The notes under the pieces were generated by a model. The model worked only from the letters and a program-made list of their open reading frames with translations. It ran no database searches and was not told the DNA's origin. A stretch of 64,000 bases of DNA from JAPHTQ01 sp050299175 (GTDB taxonomy: Bacteria > Pseudomonadota > Gammaproteobacteria > Thiohalomonadales > Thiohalomonadaceae), in NCBI GenBank assembly GCA_050299175.1, contig JBNKVM010000074.1:1-64000 (forward strand), written 5' to 3'. The position numbers and the translations under genes are program-made. Below are positions 51,216 to 60,108 of this stretch, piece after piece. How positions within the stretch are numbered: the first letter of the stretch is position 1; each line of letters begins with the position of its first letter.

Positions 51216-51885
51216 CACTGTCGATACGACCATCACGCAGGGTAATGATACGCTCAGCCCGTTCCATTACTCGAGGATCATGAGTCGAAAAAATAAAGGT
51301 GGTTTTCTCCTCGTGGGAAAGCCTGTGCATGATATCGAGTAGCGCGCTGGCGTTTTCCGAATCGAGGTTTGCGGTTGGTTCATCAGCGAGCACCAGGCGT
51401 GGACCTGCCGCCAGGGCGCGGGCTACCGCCACCCGTTGCTGCTGTCCGCCGGAAAGTGCCGCCGGACGACGATGCATCAGATTCTTAAGACCGACCAGTT
51501 CCAGATAGTGTTCAGCCCGTTCGCGCTGTTCGTGCAGTGAACGCCCTTGCAGCACCATCACCATTTCAACATTTTCCAGTGCACTCAGTACCGGCACCAG
51601 GTTATAGGCCTGAAAGATAAAGCCGAGCTGAAACAGACGGAAATCGGAAAGCGCAGCCTCGCTCAGGTCGGTCAGGTCGGTGCTGTTGAGGTTCACATGA
51701 CCGCTGCTTGGCGAATCAAGACCACCAATAATATTAAGCAGTGTGGTCTTACCCGAACCTGATGGGCCAACCAGGGCAGCAAACTCACCCTCTTCCACTT
51801 CCAGATCGATACTCTGCAGTGCCTGCACTTCCACCTCTCCCTGACGGTAACGTTTATCGATCCCTTCCAATTTCAGAAGCGCCAT
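51178..51885 (-). CDS. ABC transporter ATPase (LolD/MacB type)
   Basis: A 235-residue ATPase with Walker A GPSGSGKTTLL, signature LSGGQQQRVAVARAL, Walker B RLVLADEPTANLD and the H-loop STHDP. It belongs to the lipoprotein-release/macrolide-export family. It follows the second permease by 22 bp and overlaps the barrel-protein gene. Confidence 0.93.
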   Translation of the reverse strand: MALLKLEGIDKRYRQGEVEVQALQSIDLEVEEGEFAALVGPSGSGKTTLLNIIGGLDSPSSGHVNLNSTDLTDLSEAALSDFRLFQLGFIFQAYNLVPVLSALENVEMVMVLQGRSLHEQRERAEHYLELVGLKNLMHRRPAALSGGQQQRVAVARALAAGPRLVLADEPTANLDSENASALLDIMHRLSHEEKTTFIFSTHDPRVMERAERIITLRDGRIDSDEKVERHSHETF

Positions 51886-51907
51886 AATTCAGTTCTCCAC
51901 ATTCATT

Positions 51908-53185
51908 TCAGGTACGCAGTGCTTCAACTGGCGTCACCCGTGCTGCTTTGATCGCCGGGTAGATCCCGGAAGCCAACGTGGCAAGAAAAACTATCAATGT
52001 CAGTTGTATGACCCGGTCCTGCGACAGTTCGGTGTAGATCACCGGATCCATAAAGGTTCCCATGATCGACATATCGCCGCCCATCATAGCGGAGAAATCG
52101 AGACCGTGTGCGGAGAACCACCAATGAGTGCCACCACCGACAATCCAGCCGATCACCACGGCCAGAATACTGAGTAGCATCGATTCACAGAACACCAGCA
52201 TCAACAGGTGATAACGGCCCAGCCCAAGGGCACGCAATAGACCGAATTCACGAGTCCGTTCCAGCACACTCATCAGAACCGTATTGAGGATACCGAAGAC
52301 CACCATGGTCAGAATCAGTACCAGGAAAACATAGTTACCTGCATCATCAATGACGATGAACTGCACCAGATCGGGCATCATTTCGTGCCAGTTCAATACC
52401 GCCACGTTGTCGTCTGTAATGGCCGACTTAATCGTCTGCTGCCACTGCCCCATGCTGTCCGGATCATCGAGAAAAATCGCAAAGCGGGTAACCGGCAACT
52501 GCTGTGGATCGGCACCCTCGCCTTCGAGGAAACGTCGAGCAAAGGTGATATCGCCAAGGACCAGATAATCGTCGAGTTCATCGACGTGGGAATCGAAGAT
52601 GCCGCGCACCCTGCCGAGCTGTGCCTGGGTATCGCCGCCCTGAGTACCTGCCATCAGGACGATCTTGCCACCGATTTTGACCTTGAGCTTGCGCGCCATA
52701 CCATCGCCGATCAAAACCCCACGATGATCGCCCGGCTCAATCCAGTTGCCATCGACCAGTTTCGGTTTAAGCATCTCGACCCTTGGATCAGTCACGACAT
52801 CCATCCCCTCCATCGCTGCACCGACAGAGTTATTGGCGCTACTGGAGAGCACCTGTAAAGAGATGCGCGGTGCGACATTGCCGGGGATCGCCAGACTATC
52901 CAGTATTGCCTTAAGTGCCTGCCCATCGCCAAGGTATTTATGGTTGGCGGGTGCCTCCAGATAACCCTTGGCCTGTACCGTGAGATGCCCCTCTCCCAGT
53001 TTGATTGCGTTGCGGATCATCGAGTTGTGGCTGCCGTCGCCGATACCGATGGAGAAAACTGCCAGACCGAAACCGATCCCGATGGAACTCAGGGTGATAA
53101 TGGTACGTCGACGATGGCGCCAGAGATTGCGCCAGGCCAACTTGACCAACATGCCTAATGGCATACGACTGTGCTGCGCCATCAT
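51908..53185 (-). CDS. FtsX-type ABC permease 2
   Basis: A 425-residue permease with the MacB/LolC topology: one N-terminal helix (WRHRRRTIITLSSIGIGFG), a large periplasmic domain (about 55-285) and three C-terminal helices (from VFLVLILTMVVFGILNTV). The ATG at 53185 with GGAGG seven bases upstream overlaps the stop of the first permease. Heterodimer formation with the other permease is likely. Confidence 0.9.
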   Translation of the reverse strand: MMAQHSRMPLGMLVKLAWRNLWRHRRRTIITLSSIGIGFGLAVFSIGIGDGSHNSMIRNAIKLGEGHLTVQAKGYLEAPANHKYLGDGQALKAILDSLAIPGNVAPRISLQVLSSSANNSVGAAMEGMDVVTDPRVEMLKPKLVDGNWIEPGDHRGVLIGDGMARKLKVKIGGKIVLMAGTQGGDTQAQLGRVRGIFDSHVDELDDYLVLGDITFARRFLEGEGADPQQLPVTRFAIFLDDPDSMGQWQQTIKSAITDDNVAVLNWHEMMPDLVQFIVIDDAGNYVFLVLILTMVVFGILNTVLMSVLERTREFGLLRALGLGRYHLLMLVFCESMLLSILAVVIGWIVGGGTHWWFSAHGLDFSAMMGGDMSIMGTFMDPVIYTELSQDRVIQLTLIVFLATLASGIYPAIKAARVTPVEALRT

Positions 53186-54504
53186 CGCAATACCTCCGCG
53201 GGCTTGAGCCGCACCGTACGCCAGGAGGGAATCAGCGAGGCCAGCAGGCTGACCACCAGCATCAGTATGCACGCTTCGACGAGCTGCCCCGGCTCGAAGT
53301 AAGCACGCATGATCGGTTCGAAAACGATACCGCCCCAGTCATAGCCGTCAGGCATGCTGGCGCTGAAATCGATCCCATGCGTTTCAAGATAACGGGCCGC
53401 AAGCGTTCCCAGCACCGCCCCAATCAGCGCCGACACCAGGGCAAGGAAAAAGGATTCCAGCAGAACCATCAACAACAACCAGCGCCGCTTCATACCAATG
53501 GAAAGCAGGATGCCAAACTCATGGGTCCGCTCATGCACCGCCATCAGCATGGTGTTGAGCATCCCCAGGGAGGCCAGGCCGACAACGATCAGTCCCATCA
53601 ACCAAAGAAAGGACTTACTCAATTCGAGCATATCGGAAATGGCGGGATTGAGTTGACGCCAGTTCCGCACCACCGCCGCACCACCCAGCTCGTCCAGCGG
53701 TTCCATCTGTTGCAGCTGTTCCAGCTCAGTCGTCAGCGCACTCTGCACCGTCGGCAGGTTATCGATATCATTCAGCTTTATCGCAAGCTCATGAAAACCG
53801 TTATCGAGGTACATCAGCGCCTGATAGGCCTCGACCGACATCAACACACCCATACGATCAAAACCGGGATCCAACGGTTTAAGTATTGCAGCGACACGAT
53901 AAAGGGCATTACCGATACTGCCGTCTGCCGCCTGAGTCACCAGTACCAGTTCATCACCGGGATTTAACTTCATGTTCTTTGCTAGCTGTGCCCCAACCAC
54001 CACGTTATAGCGTGTCAGGCCGGACATATTTACGGCTGTGTCAGCCACATCCAGGCGCGCCTCACCGCGGCGTACATGGCGGAGCATGGAGGTTGTTGTC
54101 GCCTCCCGCTGGGGGTCGACTGCCTTGATCAAAACGCCGGTAGAGGTGTTGCGGGAACTGGCGAGGCCAGCGGCATAGAGACGCGGCGCAATATGCAACT
54201 GCGGGAACTTCTGTTCCAGTTGTTCAAGATAATCCCACGGCATGGTGGCGTAGATATCCTGATCGTCGATAAAGGCCTGCCTATGGACCTGCAGATGGCC
54301 TGTGGTGACCTCGGTCGCGTACTGCACCATCTGACGCGACATGCCTTCCAGTAGTGCGGCATAGAGAATCACCATCACCAATCCGCCGACCAGGGCGGAA
54401 ATGGTCAGCACACTACGCACGGGGTTGCGCCAGATATTGCGCCAGGCGATGAACAATAGCATCGGTACACGACTGAATGGCGAGGTGTTTTGAGTATTTT
54501 GCAT
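53182..54504 (-). CDS. FtsX-type ABC permease 1
   Basis: A 440-residue paralogue of the downstream permease with the same four-helix layout (WRNIWRNPVRSVLTISALVGG at the N-terminus, FLWLMGLIVVGLASLGMLNTM after the periplasmic domain). Its ATG directly follows the stop of the LolA-like gene (TAG-ATG) and its stop overlaps permease 2. Confidence 0.9.
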   Translation of the reverse strand: MQNTQNTSPFSRVPMLLFIAWRNIWRNPVRSVLTISALVGGLVMVILYAALLEGMSRQMVQYATEVTTGHLQVHRQAFIDDQDIYATMPWDYLEQLEQKFPQLHIAPRLYAAGLASSRNTSTGVLIKAVDPQREATTTSMLRHVRRGEARLDVADTAVNMSGLTRYNVVVGAQLAKNMKLNPGDELVLVTQAADGSIGNALYRVAAILKPLDPGFDRMGVLMSVEAYQALMYLDNGFHELAIKLNDIDNLPTVQSALTTELEQLQQMEPLDELGGAAVVRNWRQLNPAISDMLELSKSFLWLMGLIVVGLASLGMLNTMLMAVHERTHEFGILLSIGMKRRWLLLMVLLESFFLALVSALIGAVLGTLAARYLETHGIDFSASMPDGYDWGGIVFEPIMRAYFEPGQLVEACILMLVVSLLASLIPSWRTVRLKPAEVLR

Positions 54505-55266
54505 CTAACGTCGCTGCTGCAAACTTTGCAGGGAAAAGAAGGAAGGCTCCAGCGGTACGCCGAAGTCGATGGACTGATAGGTAATCACTGTCGACTCTTC
54601 AGGTTTGTCCTCTGGCTGCAGACTCATACGCATCGGTACGTCACGTCCATCGATCTTTTGCAATTGATCGAAGATCAGGGTGCGAATTAATACCCCCTCC
54701 TCGTCATAATAAAGGGCACGGTATGGTGCGAGGGTTTTCTGTTCGATCTCCATCACCACCTTACCCCAGACCACCGCCGCATTGGGTTTGGGCAGGGATG
54801 TCAGTTCGTAGACCTGCCTGCCATCACGGGCGCCTTCATAGGTGATGCTGGAGTCGTAATCATCGGCAAAGGTACTGTCTTTCACCAGATCGTCGTTGGT
54901 GAAGTGGCTACCCATCCAGGAACCCGACATCATGCTCGAGGGTACCTTGGTGACGCGATTAATCTTGGGCAGGTAATTCCAGATGTTCTCTTTGACTTTC
55001 AGGGTAGAAATTCCGCGATCCTTGACTGGCTGACGGATCACGATGAGGGAATAGTCCTTGCCGCGAGACCATGCTTCCATGGTCATACTGCGTTGGTAGC
55101 GGCGGGTTTTGACCGTCATGGTCATAACGGCCTGTGAGGTTTCGCCACGCCACAGCTCGTCGATGTGGCGAATCAACTCGTCCACCTCGATCGCCTGTGC
55201 AGGAGCAGCAGCGACCAGTAATAAAATCAGGAGAGCCTTCCGGCACCAGGCTTTGTGAGCAAACAT
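54505..55266 (-). CDS. LolA-like outer-membrane lipoprotein-sorting protein
   Basis: A 253-residue periplasmic protein with a signal peptide (about 1-25, ending APAQA) and the LolA-like fold region used by 'outer membrane lipoprotein-sorting' proteins (WRGETSQAVMTMTVKT; NYLPKINRVTKVPSSMMSGS; YEGARDGRQVYEL). It probably shuttles a hydrophobic cargo in the periplasm for the FtsX-type transporter encoded next. It is the first gene of the operon, divergent from tetR. Confidence 0.88.
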   Translation of the reverse strand: MFAHKAWCRKALLILLLVAAAPAQAIEVDELIRHIDELWRGETSQAVMTMTVKTRRYQRSMTMEAWSRGKDYSLIVIRQPVKDRGISTLKVKENIWNYLPKINRVTKVPSSMMSGSWMGSHFTNDDLVKDSTFADDYDSSITYEGARDGRQVYELTSLPKPNAAVVWGKVVMEIEQKTLAPYRALYYDEEGVLIRTLIFDQLQKIDGRDVPMRMSLQPEDKPEESTVITYQSIDFGVPLEPSFFSLQSLQQRR

Positions 55267-55340
55267 TTCGCCTCCCTTGCGCTAGTCCCACTACCGTAGC
55301 AGCAAAAACTGTACGAAACCGTGATTCTGGTTTATCCTAG

Positions 55341-55367
55341 CAATGACTGACTGGTCAGTCAACATTG
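55341..55367. promoter_or_regulatory. TetR-type operator between tetR and the export operon
   Basis: A highly symmetric site centred in TGACTGACTGGTCAGTCA with outer arms CAATG and CATTG. It lies 16 bp before the tetR ATG and 75 bp upstream of the divergent LolA-like gene. It is the obvious binding site for the adjacent regulator. Confidence 0.8.
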
Positions 55368-55382
55368 GGTACGGAACCGAGA

Positions 55383-55985
55383 ATGGCAAAACAAGTCGAC
55401 AAAGAGCAACGACAGGCTGAGTTGCTGGAAAAGGCAATAGAAGTCTTTGCCGAGCGCGGCTATCAGGCGACCACCATGGACGAAATCGCCGAACGCGCCG
55501 GGGTCAGCAAAGGAATGCTCTACATCTACTTCAAGAACAAGGAGGCGCTGTTTGGCGCAGTGTTCCGCTGGTTCGGTAAAGTGACCGGCGAGATGGTCAT
55601 CGAGGCGCTCAGCGGTATTGATGATGAAGCTGAACAGATTCGATGCATCGCATCCACCTGGGCCAGAGTGGCGACTGAGCAGCGAGAATTCGTACCGCTG
55701 TTTCTCGACTTCTGGGCCGCCGCCAGCATGAAGGGAATGCGCAACGACTACGCCGAAGATCTGGAAACAATGTATGAAGAGTATCGCAGCATGATCATCG
55801 GCATCATCGAGCAGGGCAAAAGCAGGGGAAAATTCCGAAAGGATGTCAATTCACAGGCCATTGCCTATCTGTTAGTTGGCGGAATGGATGGTATTTTCAT
55901 TCAGTCATGGCTATCAAACCCGGACAACATCGACAAACTGATGATGAACGCAACAGAACTCCTACTGCGAGGTATCACTGCATAG
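55383..55985 (+). CDS. TetR-family repressor
   Basis: A 200-residue regulator with the N-terminal HTH (AIEVFAERGYQATTMDEIAE, then AGVSKGMLYIYFKNKEALF) and a helical ligand domain like the AcrR-type C-terminus (GGMDGIFIQSWL). It is divergent from the LolA-like/ABC operon and likely controls it and itself through the palindrome between them. An earlier in-frame ATG at 55365 overlaps the operator and is less likely. Confidence 0.92.
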   Translation: MAKQVDKEQRQAELLEKAIEVFAERGYQATTMDEIAERAGVSKGMLYIYFKNKEALFGAVFRWFGKVTGEMVIEALSGIDDEAEQIRCIASTWARVATEQREFVPLFLDFWAAASMKGMRNDYAEDLETMYEEYRSMIIGIIEQGKSRGKFRKDVNSQAIAYLLVGGMDGIFIQSWLSNPDNIDKLMMNATELLLRGITA

Positions 55986-56157
55986 AAACGGTCTCAAAAT
56001 TAGCGAGTGCAAGTGAGACAAGGTGCCCCAAAGGTAATGCCCCTTGGGTGCAAAAATGGACGACGGAGCAGAAAGCGGAGTTTACACGCCAGTAAATGAG
56101 CATTCTGAGTTCATTCTTAACACCGCATCAGCAAGCACAACCATTTTGAGACTGCTT
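55984..56157 (+). repeat. MITE-like element, copy 3
   Basis: Related to the units at 7515 and 11344: it starts ACGGTCTCAAAATTAGCGAG, contains GCGGAGTTTACACGCCAGTA, and ends CCATTTTGAGACTGCTTC. It is longer (174 bp) because of an internal GC-rich addition of about 30 bp near 56015-56045. It fills the gap between the convergent tetR and modC stops. Confidence 0.8.
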
Positions 56158-56163
56158 CTAATT

Positions 56164-57249
56164 TCAGCCCGGGGTTTGAGCCAGACTCATACTCTTTATC
56201 TGCGCCTGTACCGCCATACCTTCGTGCAGTCCGAGCCGTTCCCAGGAGTAACGCGATATCCGTGACAGCAAAAGAGTCTCGCTTCCTTCCAGGCAAAGCT
56301 GTACCAGTACCCGACCCGGATCACCTTCACTGTGATCGATGATCTTTGCCGGCAGGATATTGAGGATCGAGGTACCCTGCGGCACGTTGAGGGCGATGCT
56401 CACCTCTCTTGCCGGGATGCGCACCCTTGCCCTGCTGCCAATTGTGGCATCAAGGCGCGGCGCCAGAATCTTTAATCCACCGGGCAGGCCGAGTGTCGTG
56501 AGGTGATGGTGCTCGTCATGTTCGGCGATCTCCGCCTCAATGATCGCGCCAGGCTCTTCGCCCGGAACAAAATGCTGGTGCAAGCTGGAAAGCAGTTCCA
56601 CCGCAGCGCCCTGCTCCACCACCCTGCCCGCTTCCATTTGCACGATGTAATCGGCAAGACGCGACACCTCAGCAATGGAGTGGCTGACATAGAGCACCGG
56701 GATGGCCAATTCATCGTGCAGTCGTTCCAGATACGGCAGGATCTCCTGCTTGCTCGCCTCATCCAGTGCCGATAGTGGCTCGTCCATCAGCAGCAGTTTC
56801 GGGCTGGTCAGCAGTGCCCTGCCGATGGCGACCCGCTGACGTTCACCGCCAGAAAGACGCTGTACCCCCCGTGACAACAGGTGACCAATCCCCAGCCATT
56901 CGATGACCTGCTCACGTTTGATCTGCTGCGCACTCTGCGGAATACGACGCAGGCCGAAATCGAGATTCTCCTCAACACTCAGATGGGGAAACAAACTCGC
57001 TTCCTGAAAGACATAACCGATGGGACGTTGATGTACAGGCAGGAAATGTTTTCCCCCCTGCCACACCTCACCATTCACCTGTAATTGGCCAGCGAAACGC
57101 TCCAGTCCGGCGATAGCCCTGAGCAGGGTCGTCTTACCCGAGCCGGAATGACCAAACAGGGCAATGACGCCACGCCCCGGCAACTGCAGATCCACATTGA
57201 GGGAGAAGTTGCCCAGCGTGGCGGTAAAACTTGCTGCGATCCCGTTCAT
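56164..57249 (-). CDS. modC: Molybdate ABC transporter ATPase ModC
   Basis: A 361-residue ATPase with Walker A GHSGSGKTTLL, signature LSGGERQRVAIGRAL, Walker B LLLMDEPLSALD and a C-terminal molybdate-binding TOBE/Mop domain (about 290-355). It powers molybdate import. It overlaps modB by 4 bp (ATGA). Confidence 0.94.
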   Translation of the reverse strand: MNGIAASFTATLGNFSLNVDLQLPGRGVIALFGHSGSGKTTLLRAIAGLERFAGQLQVNGEVWQGGKHFLPVHQRPIGYVFQEASLFPHLSVEENLDFGLRRIPQSAQQIKREQVIEWLGIGHLLSRGVQRLSGGERQRVAIGRALLTSPKLLLMDEPLSALDEASKQEILPYLERLHDELAIPVLYVSHSIAEVSRLADYIVQMEAGRVVEQGAAVELLSSLHQHFVPGEEPGAIIEAEIAEHDEHHHLTTLGLPGGLKILAPRLDATIGSRARVRIPAREVSIALNVPQGTSILNILPAKIIDHSEGDPGRVLVQLCLEGSETLLLSRISRYSWERLGLHEGMAVQAQIKSMSLAQTPG

Positions 57250-57923
57250 GTACCCTGCTCCCTACTGATACGCCCGTTAACCAGATAGAGCGCCAGCAAT
57301 ACCAGGAAGGCGAAGCCGATCATGCCTGCCGAAAGAATATGTGCCTGCCCATACTCCAGCGTCTCCACATGGTCGTAAATCGCCACCGACAGCACCTTGG
57401 TCTGGCCGGGAATATTACCGCCTATCATCAGCACCACGCCGAACTCACCGACGGTATGGGCAAAGCCGAGCACCATCGCGGTGAGAAAACCGGGCCGCGC
57501 TAACGGTACCGCAACATGGATAAAGCGATCCCAGGCTGAGGCCCGTAAGGTAGCTGCCACCTCAAGGGGACGTTTGCCCAATGCCTCGAAGGCATTCTGC
57601 AACGGCTGAACTACAAACGGCAGCGAATAGAGCACCGAGGCAAACACCAATCCGCTAAAGGTAAACGGCAGGGTTCCGATCCCCAGCGCCTGAGTCAGCT
57701 GGCCTCCCGGACCATTCGGCCCGAGAAACACCAGCAGATAGAAACCCAGTACGGTCGGCGGCAATACAATAGGCAAAGCTACCAGTGCACTAAGTGGATG
57801 TTTCAACCGCGAACGGGTTTGCGACAACCACCAAGCGATGGGCGTGCCAACGACGAGCAGTAGTAGCGTCGTCAACGAAGCCAGTTTCAGGGTCAACCAT
57901 ACAGGCTGCCAGTCGAAAATCAT
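57246..57923 (-). CDS. modB: Molybdate ABC transporter permease ModB
   Basis: A 225-residue permease with five to six helices and the EAA-type loop (EVAATLRASAWDRFIHVAVPLARPG). The ATG overlaps the modA stop (TAATG) and the stop overlaps modC. Confidence 0.94.
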   Translation of the reverse strand: MIFDWQPVWLTLKLASLTTLLLLVVGTPIAWWLSQTRSRLKHPLSALVALPIVLPPTVLGFYLLVFLGPNGPGGQLTQALGIGTLPFTFSGLVFASVLYSLPFVVQPLQNAFEALGKRPLEVAATLRASAWDRFIHVAVPLARPGFLTAMVLGFAHTVGEFGVVLMIGGNIPGQTKVLSVAIYDHVETLEYGQAHILSAGMIGFAFLVLLALYLVNGRISREQGT

Positions 57924-58669
57924 TATTCCACTCCGTAACCGTAATCAGTGATCACCTTACGTGCCTCACTGCTTTTGAGGAATTCGAGAAATGCCTGCGC
58001 CGCTACACTGGCCTCGCCCTTTTTGAGCAACACGGCCTGCTGCTCGATGGGCGCGTAATACTCCTGAGGAATATCCCAGACACTATCCCCGCGCTCTTTC
58101 CATGCCTTCACCTGCGACATGGCAACAAAACCAGCCTCTGCATTGCCACTGGCGGCAAACTGAAAGGTCTGGGCAATGGGATCACCACGCACAATTTTAC
58201 TCTGTAGCTTGTCCCAAACGCCCAGATGTTGCATCACCTGTTGCGCCGCCAAACCATAGGGGGCGGTTTTGGGATTAGCAATGGATACATGGGCAAAATC
58301 ACCTTTCTGCAGATACGTTGGCGCATCAGCAAAGCGTCCCGCCTGCGCACTCCACAACGCGAGCTTACCCATCGCATAAGTGATGCGGCTGCCTTTCACA
58401 GCCAGTCCCTCTGCTTCGGCTTTCTTCGGTCGCTTGCTATCGGCAGCAAGAAAAACTTCGAACGGCGCCCCGTTTTCAATTTGCGAATAGAGCTTACCCG
58501 TAGAACCGAAGCTAACTTTGACCTTGTGCCCGGTCGCCTGCTCAAACAACAGTACGATATCGCGAGTAGCATCAGTAAAGTTGGCGGCAACCGCCACGCT
58601 AGCCTCCTGCGCAGTCACGGGCAGTACAAAAATAGTCATCAATAATCCAATCAGGGGGAGCTTTTTCAT
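57923..58669 (-). CDS. modA: Molybdate-binding protein ModA
   Basis: A 248-residue periplasmic binding protein with a signal peptide (about 1-20, ending VTA) and ModA features: VAVAANFTDATRDIVLLFEQ and FGSTGKLYSQIENGAPFEVFLAAD in two adjacent strands. It captures molybdate for the nitrogenase cofactor. The ATG at 58669 (MKKLPLIG) follows the modE gene by 42 bp; the upstream extension is not used. Confidence 0.94.
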   Translation of the reverse strand: MKKLPLIGLLMTIFVLPVTAQEASVAVAANFTDATRDIVLLFEQATGHKVKVSFGSTGKLYSQIENGAPFEVFLAADSKRPKKAEAEGLAVKGSRITYAMGKLALWSAQAGRFADAPTYLQKGDFAHVSIANPKTAPYGLAAQQVMQHLGVWDKLQSKIVRGDPIAQTFQFAASGNAEAGFVAMSQVKAWKERGDSVWDIPQEYYAPIEQQAVLLKKGEASVAAQAFLEFLKSSEARKVITDYGYGVE

Positions 58670-58711
58670 CTTGCATACCTCATAAAATAAAACAAACCCG
58701 GTTGTCACGAT

Positions 58712-59536
58712 TCAATCGTGCACCGCCAAAATGACACTGGATGCCTTAACCAGTGCACACACCTCAACTCCCTCCTTCAACCCCAGGGAGTGAATACTAT
58801 CGTTGGTAATAATGGCGGTAAGGATTTTGTTGCCGGGCAAAGCAATGCCCACCTCGCCATTAACCGCCCCCTCAATGCAGGTCGTCACCGTGCCGCATAG
58901 TCGATTACGCGCACTGCTACGTATCCCATCCTCCCCTGTTGTCAAAATCGGCACCGAAGCCTTGATCAGGGCATGGGCCTCACGACCTTTCCTTAATTTA
59001 AGATCCTCGATGCTTTCGTTAGTGATTACTGAAACGATGCGTAGGCCATTGCCGATATCCAGTTCCACTTCACCGTTGACCGCGCCTTTGGTTACTTTGG
59101 TTACCTTGCCGAGATACTGGTTACGGGCACTACTGCGCATAGAAAACCTCCTCATCAACTGATTGAATCGGTCAAAATCGATCAGGCCATCACTGAGCCG
59201 TGACATAAATCGTCGATACTCGTCTTCTACCTGGTGAAACATCTCGACCGTACGCCGACCTTCATCGGTCAGCTGAGTACCTCCACCATGCTTACCACCG
59301 GTCATCCTTTCGACCAAAGGCTTATCAGCAAGATTGTTCATCGCCTCTACCGCCTGCCAGGCCGCCTTGTAACTCATGCCAAGGCTACGCGCGGCGGCGG
59401 AGATCGACCCGGTTTCATCGATAGCCGAAAGCAAACGTACCCGGCCGCTACCGAGAAAGGCTTCACCCGCCTTATCGAGCCAAACCCGCCCGTCGACGGT
59501 GTTGGTCGTGCGCTTTTTACGTTTCGTTACCGCCAT
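58712..59536 (-). CDS. modE: Molybdate-responsive regulator ModE
   Basis: A 274-residue ModE with an N-terminal winged helix (AIDETGSISAAARSLGMSYK ... AVEAMNNL) and two tandem Mop domains (SARNQYLGKVTKVTKGAVNG near 130; SARNRLCGTVTTCIEGAVNG near 200). Molybdate-bound ModE represses modABC and can regulate nif genes. The ATG at 59536 (MAVTKRKK) follows an AGGTTGG site; it lies 17 bp from the first ModE palindrome. Confidence 0.94.
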   Translation of the reverse strand: MAVTKRKKRTTNTVDGRVWLDKAGEAFLGSGRVRLLSAIDETGSISAAARSLGMSYKAAWQAVEAMNNLADKPLVERMTGGKHGGGTQLTDEGRRTVEMFHQVEDEYRRFMSRLSDGLIDFDRFNQLMRRFSMRSSARNQYLGKVTKVTKGAVNGEVELDIGNGLRIVSVITNESIEDLKLRKGREAHALIKASVPILTTGEDGIRSSARNRLCGTVTTCIEGAVNGEVGIALPGNKILTAIITNDSIHSLGLKEGVEVCALVKASSVILAVHD

Positions 59537-59552
59537 ATCCAACCTCCACACC

Positions 59553-59576
59553 GTTATATCCTTCAGGATATAACGC
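59553..59576. promoter_or_regulatory. ModE-type operator 1
   Basis: Two perfect 10-bp inverted arms, CGTTATATCC and GGATATAACG, with a TTCA centre. The TATAT/ATATAACG arms match the ModE operator type. The position just upstream of modE predicts autoregulation of modEABC. Confidence 0.88.
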
Positions 59577-59658
59577 TTGCCAGACGCCTGTCATTGTCGA
59601 CTTCTCTACAGAGCTGGGGAAATTGTCACAACAAATCGTACAAACTAGCGAAATTTGT

Positions 59659-59682
59659 CGTTATTTCCTCAGGGTTATAACG
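59659..59682. promoter_or_regulatory. ModE-type operator 2
   Basis: Same 24-bp architecture, CGTTATTTCC and GGTTATAACG with a TCAG centre, 106 bp upstream of operator 1. It also lies 49 bp after the end of the nif-linked hemerythrin gene. Confidence 0.8.
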
Positions 59683-59730
59683 CTAAAGGCAAGCTATGTG
59701 CCAACAGCTCGATTGGCTACATTCGCGTTG

Positions 59731-60108
59731 CTAAAACTGTTTCAATGCTGCCGCAAGCATACTATCCATGCGGCTAATGTGGAGGTTAAGACGTTCGGGC
59801 AGTCGTTCACGAACATAGGCCCGGGCAAAAGGTTGACGACGCAGGAGTAGCTGGCGGATCTCTGTCAATAGTTGACGATGATCTTCCTTGTGTTCCGCGG
59901 TGTGACGAAAATCGACCTGTTCCATCAACCGTTCTTCATCAGCGAAATGCTCCTCCATCTTCCCTAACAGAGAAAGAAAGCGGGGTGGAAATTCCTCTTC
60001 GCTGGCCACGTTTAACTGCTGGGCGAATTCAGCCAGATGCCGGTGAATTTCGTCCAACGGCGAATAATCAAGCACCACAACAGAAAAAGGTTTGAGTGTC
60101 TCAGCCAT
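59731..60108 (-). CDS. Hemerythrin-like protein at the end of the nif operon
   Basis: A 125-residue four-helix protein with the hemerythrin di-iron ligand pattern (IHRHL, HFADEE, HTAEHKEDH and HISRMD). It likely binds oxygen or senses redox state; bacterial nif-linked hemerythrins are candidates for oxygen protection or delivery control. It overlaps the upstream small gene by 8 bp. Confidence 0.85.
   Translation of the reverse strand: MAETLKPFSVVVLDYSPLDEIHRHLAEFAQQLNVASEEEFPPRFLSLLGKMEEHFADEERLMEQVDFRHTAEHKEDHRQLLTEIRQLLLRRQPFARAYVRERLPERLNLHISRMDSMLAAALKQF

Noticed and set aside
53158..53967. A 269-codon plus-strand frame opposite permease 1
   Set aside because: His/Gln-rich low-complexity translation opposite a well-supported permease.
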